A stretch of DNA of 6,160 nucleotides from the NCBI GenBank assembly GCA_029879555.1, contig JAOUQB010000158.1, forward strand, positions 1 through 6,160. Reading direction: 5' to 3'. The translations under genes and the position numbers were made by a program. Shown here piece after piece: positions 5,773 to 6,160 of the stretch. Under the pieces are notes generated by a model. It was not told the origin of the DNA, made no database searches, and saw nothing but the letters and a program-made list of their open reading frames with translations. Position 1 is the stretch's first letter, and every line of letters starts with the position of its first letter. The stretch comes from Nitrospirota bacterium. GTDB lineage: Bacteria > Nitrospirota > Nitrospiria > Nitrospirales > UBA8639.

Positions 5773-6113
5773 AAGAGAAAGAAGAAAAGTTAGAAATCAT
5801 GCGAGGGAGTGGCAATATTTTTCGTGATTTTGGCCATCCGGATGCAGAACTCAGGCATCTCAAGTGTCAATTGGCTGCCGAAATAATTGGCGTGCTGGAT
5901 GATAAGACCTGGTCCGTGAGACATGCCCAAAAGGAAACCGGATTTGATGCAGGAGATTTTTCTCGCATTCGCAATGCAGATTTTAGGGGGATAACCCTTG
6001 ATAAAATGGTGAGAATGCTGGAGAAGCTTAACCTCCGAATGAAACCAATGTTTGAAAAAATACCACGCCGTTCGGAACGAAAAACAAACAAAGACGCGCA
6101 TGTTTTAGTCTAG
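5769..6113 (+). CDS. Helix-turn-helix antitoxin (XRE/HTH_37-like) of the HigBA-type pair
   Basis: Predicted antitoxin: binds and neutralises the toxin encoded just upstream and probably represses the shared promoter. From the ATG at 5769 it is 114 residues. A charged N-terminus (1-11, MKEKEEKLEIM) is followed by the family signature GSGNIFRDFGHPDAE at 13-27, a helix (28-45), the helix-turn-helix (about 47-69, with SVRHAQKETGFDAGDFSRIR), and FRGITLDKMVRMLEKLN at 72-88. A basic, probably disordered tail (about 97-114) ends the protein. The usual family pattern is a DNA-binding helix of the type 'D.P.VS.L..G'; here it is FDAGDFSRIRNADFRG, still recognisable. The start overlaps the toxin stop as ATGA and has AAGGAG at 5755-5760. 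A frame open further upstream to 5661 lies inside the toxin gene and is unlikely to be used. A second ATG at 5799 would begin just before the signature but has no good ribosome site. Confidence 0.85.
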   Translation: MKEKEEKLEIMRGSGNIFRDFGHPDAELRHLKCQLAAEIIGVLDDKTWSVRHAQKETGFDAGDFSRIRNADFRGITLDKMVRMLEKLNLRMKPMFEKIPRRSERKTNKDAHVLV

Positions 6114-6160
6114 ATATTCTTGGCTGTATTCCATAAAATCGCATCCCCTGCCGTGTTGAA
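6114..6160. other. Sequence after the antitoxin, nothing recognised
   Basis: The last 47 bases contain no stem followed by a T run, no start of a gene with a ribosome site, and no attachment-like repeat that I can see. The terminator of the toxin-antitoxin operon presumably lies beyond the window. Confidence 0.5.

Overview
The window has two parts: a complete three-gene carbohydrate operon on the minus strand, and a small, more AT-rich accessory segment at the right end. Protein style, moderate GC content and the type of dispersed repeat seen at about 4976-5162 suggest a Nitrospirota-like (Nitrospira-type) bacterium. This is an impression from memory and was not checked by any search.

Positions 10-4406 (all minus strand, so read right to left) carry a cytoplasmic GH15 glucoamylase/trehalase-like glycosidase, then a short-form 6-phosphogluconate dehydrogenase (Gnd), then glucose-6-phosphate dehydrogenase (Zwf). 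The gaps are 59 and 30 bases, each downstream gene has a clear Shine-Dalgarno sequence, and no terminator is visible between them, so they look like one transcription unit. The simple reading is that GH15 releases glucose from trehalose or alpha-glucans. After phosphorylation, Zwf and Gnd then pass it through the oxidative pentose phosphate pathway to give reduced cofactor and ribulose 5-phosphate. The lactonase (pgl) and a glucokinase are not in the window. The sequence ends 9 bases beyond the zwf stop, so they could lie just outside.

Positions 4407-5433 are about 1 kb without a confident gene. They hold a possible GH15 promoter, a doubtful 66-residue proline-rich ORF on the minus strand, a MITE-like repeat of about 185 bp with imperfect terminal inverted repeats, and a bulged 11-bp hairpin.

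Positions 5434-6113 (plus strand) are a two-gene toxin-antitoxin module of the HigB/RelE (Gp49-like) type, toxin first, with an ATGA overlap to a helix-turn-helix antitoxin. A TTGACA box and a short palindrome just upstream are a plausible autoregulated promoter/operator. The last 47 bases show nothing recognisable.

I see no clearly new system. The items most worth checking are the GH15-gnd-zwf linkage, the probable NAD preference of Gnd, the repeat element, and the operator of the toxin-antitoxin pair.
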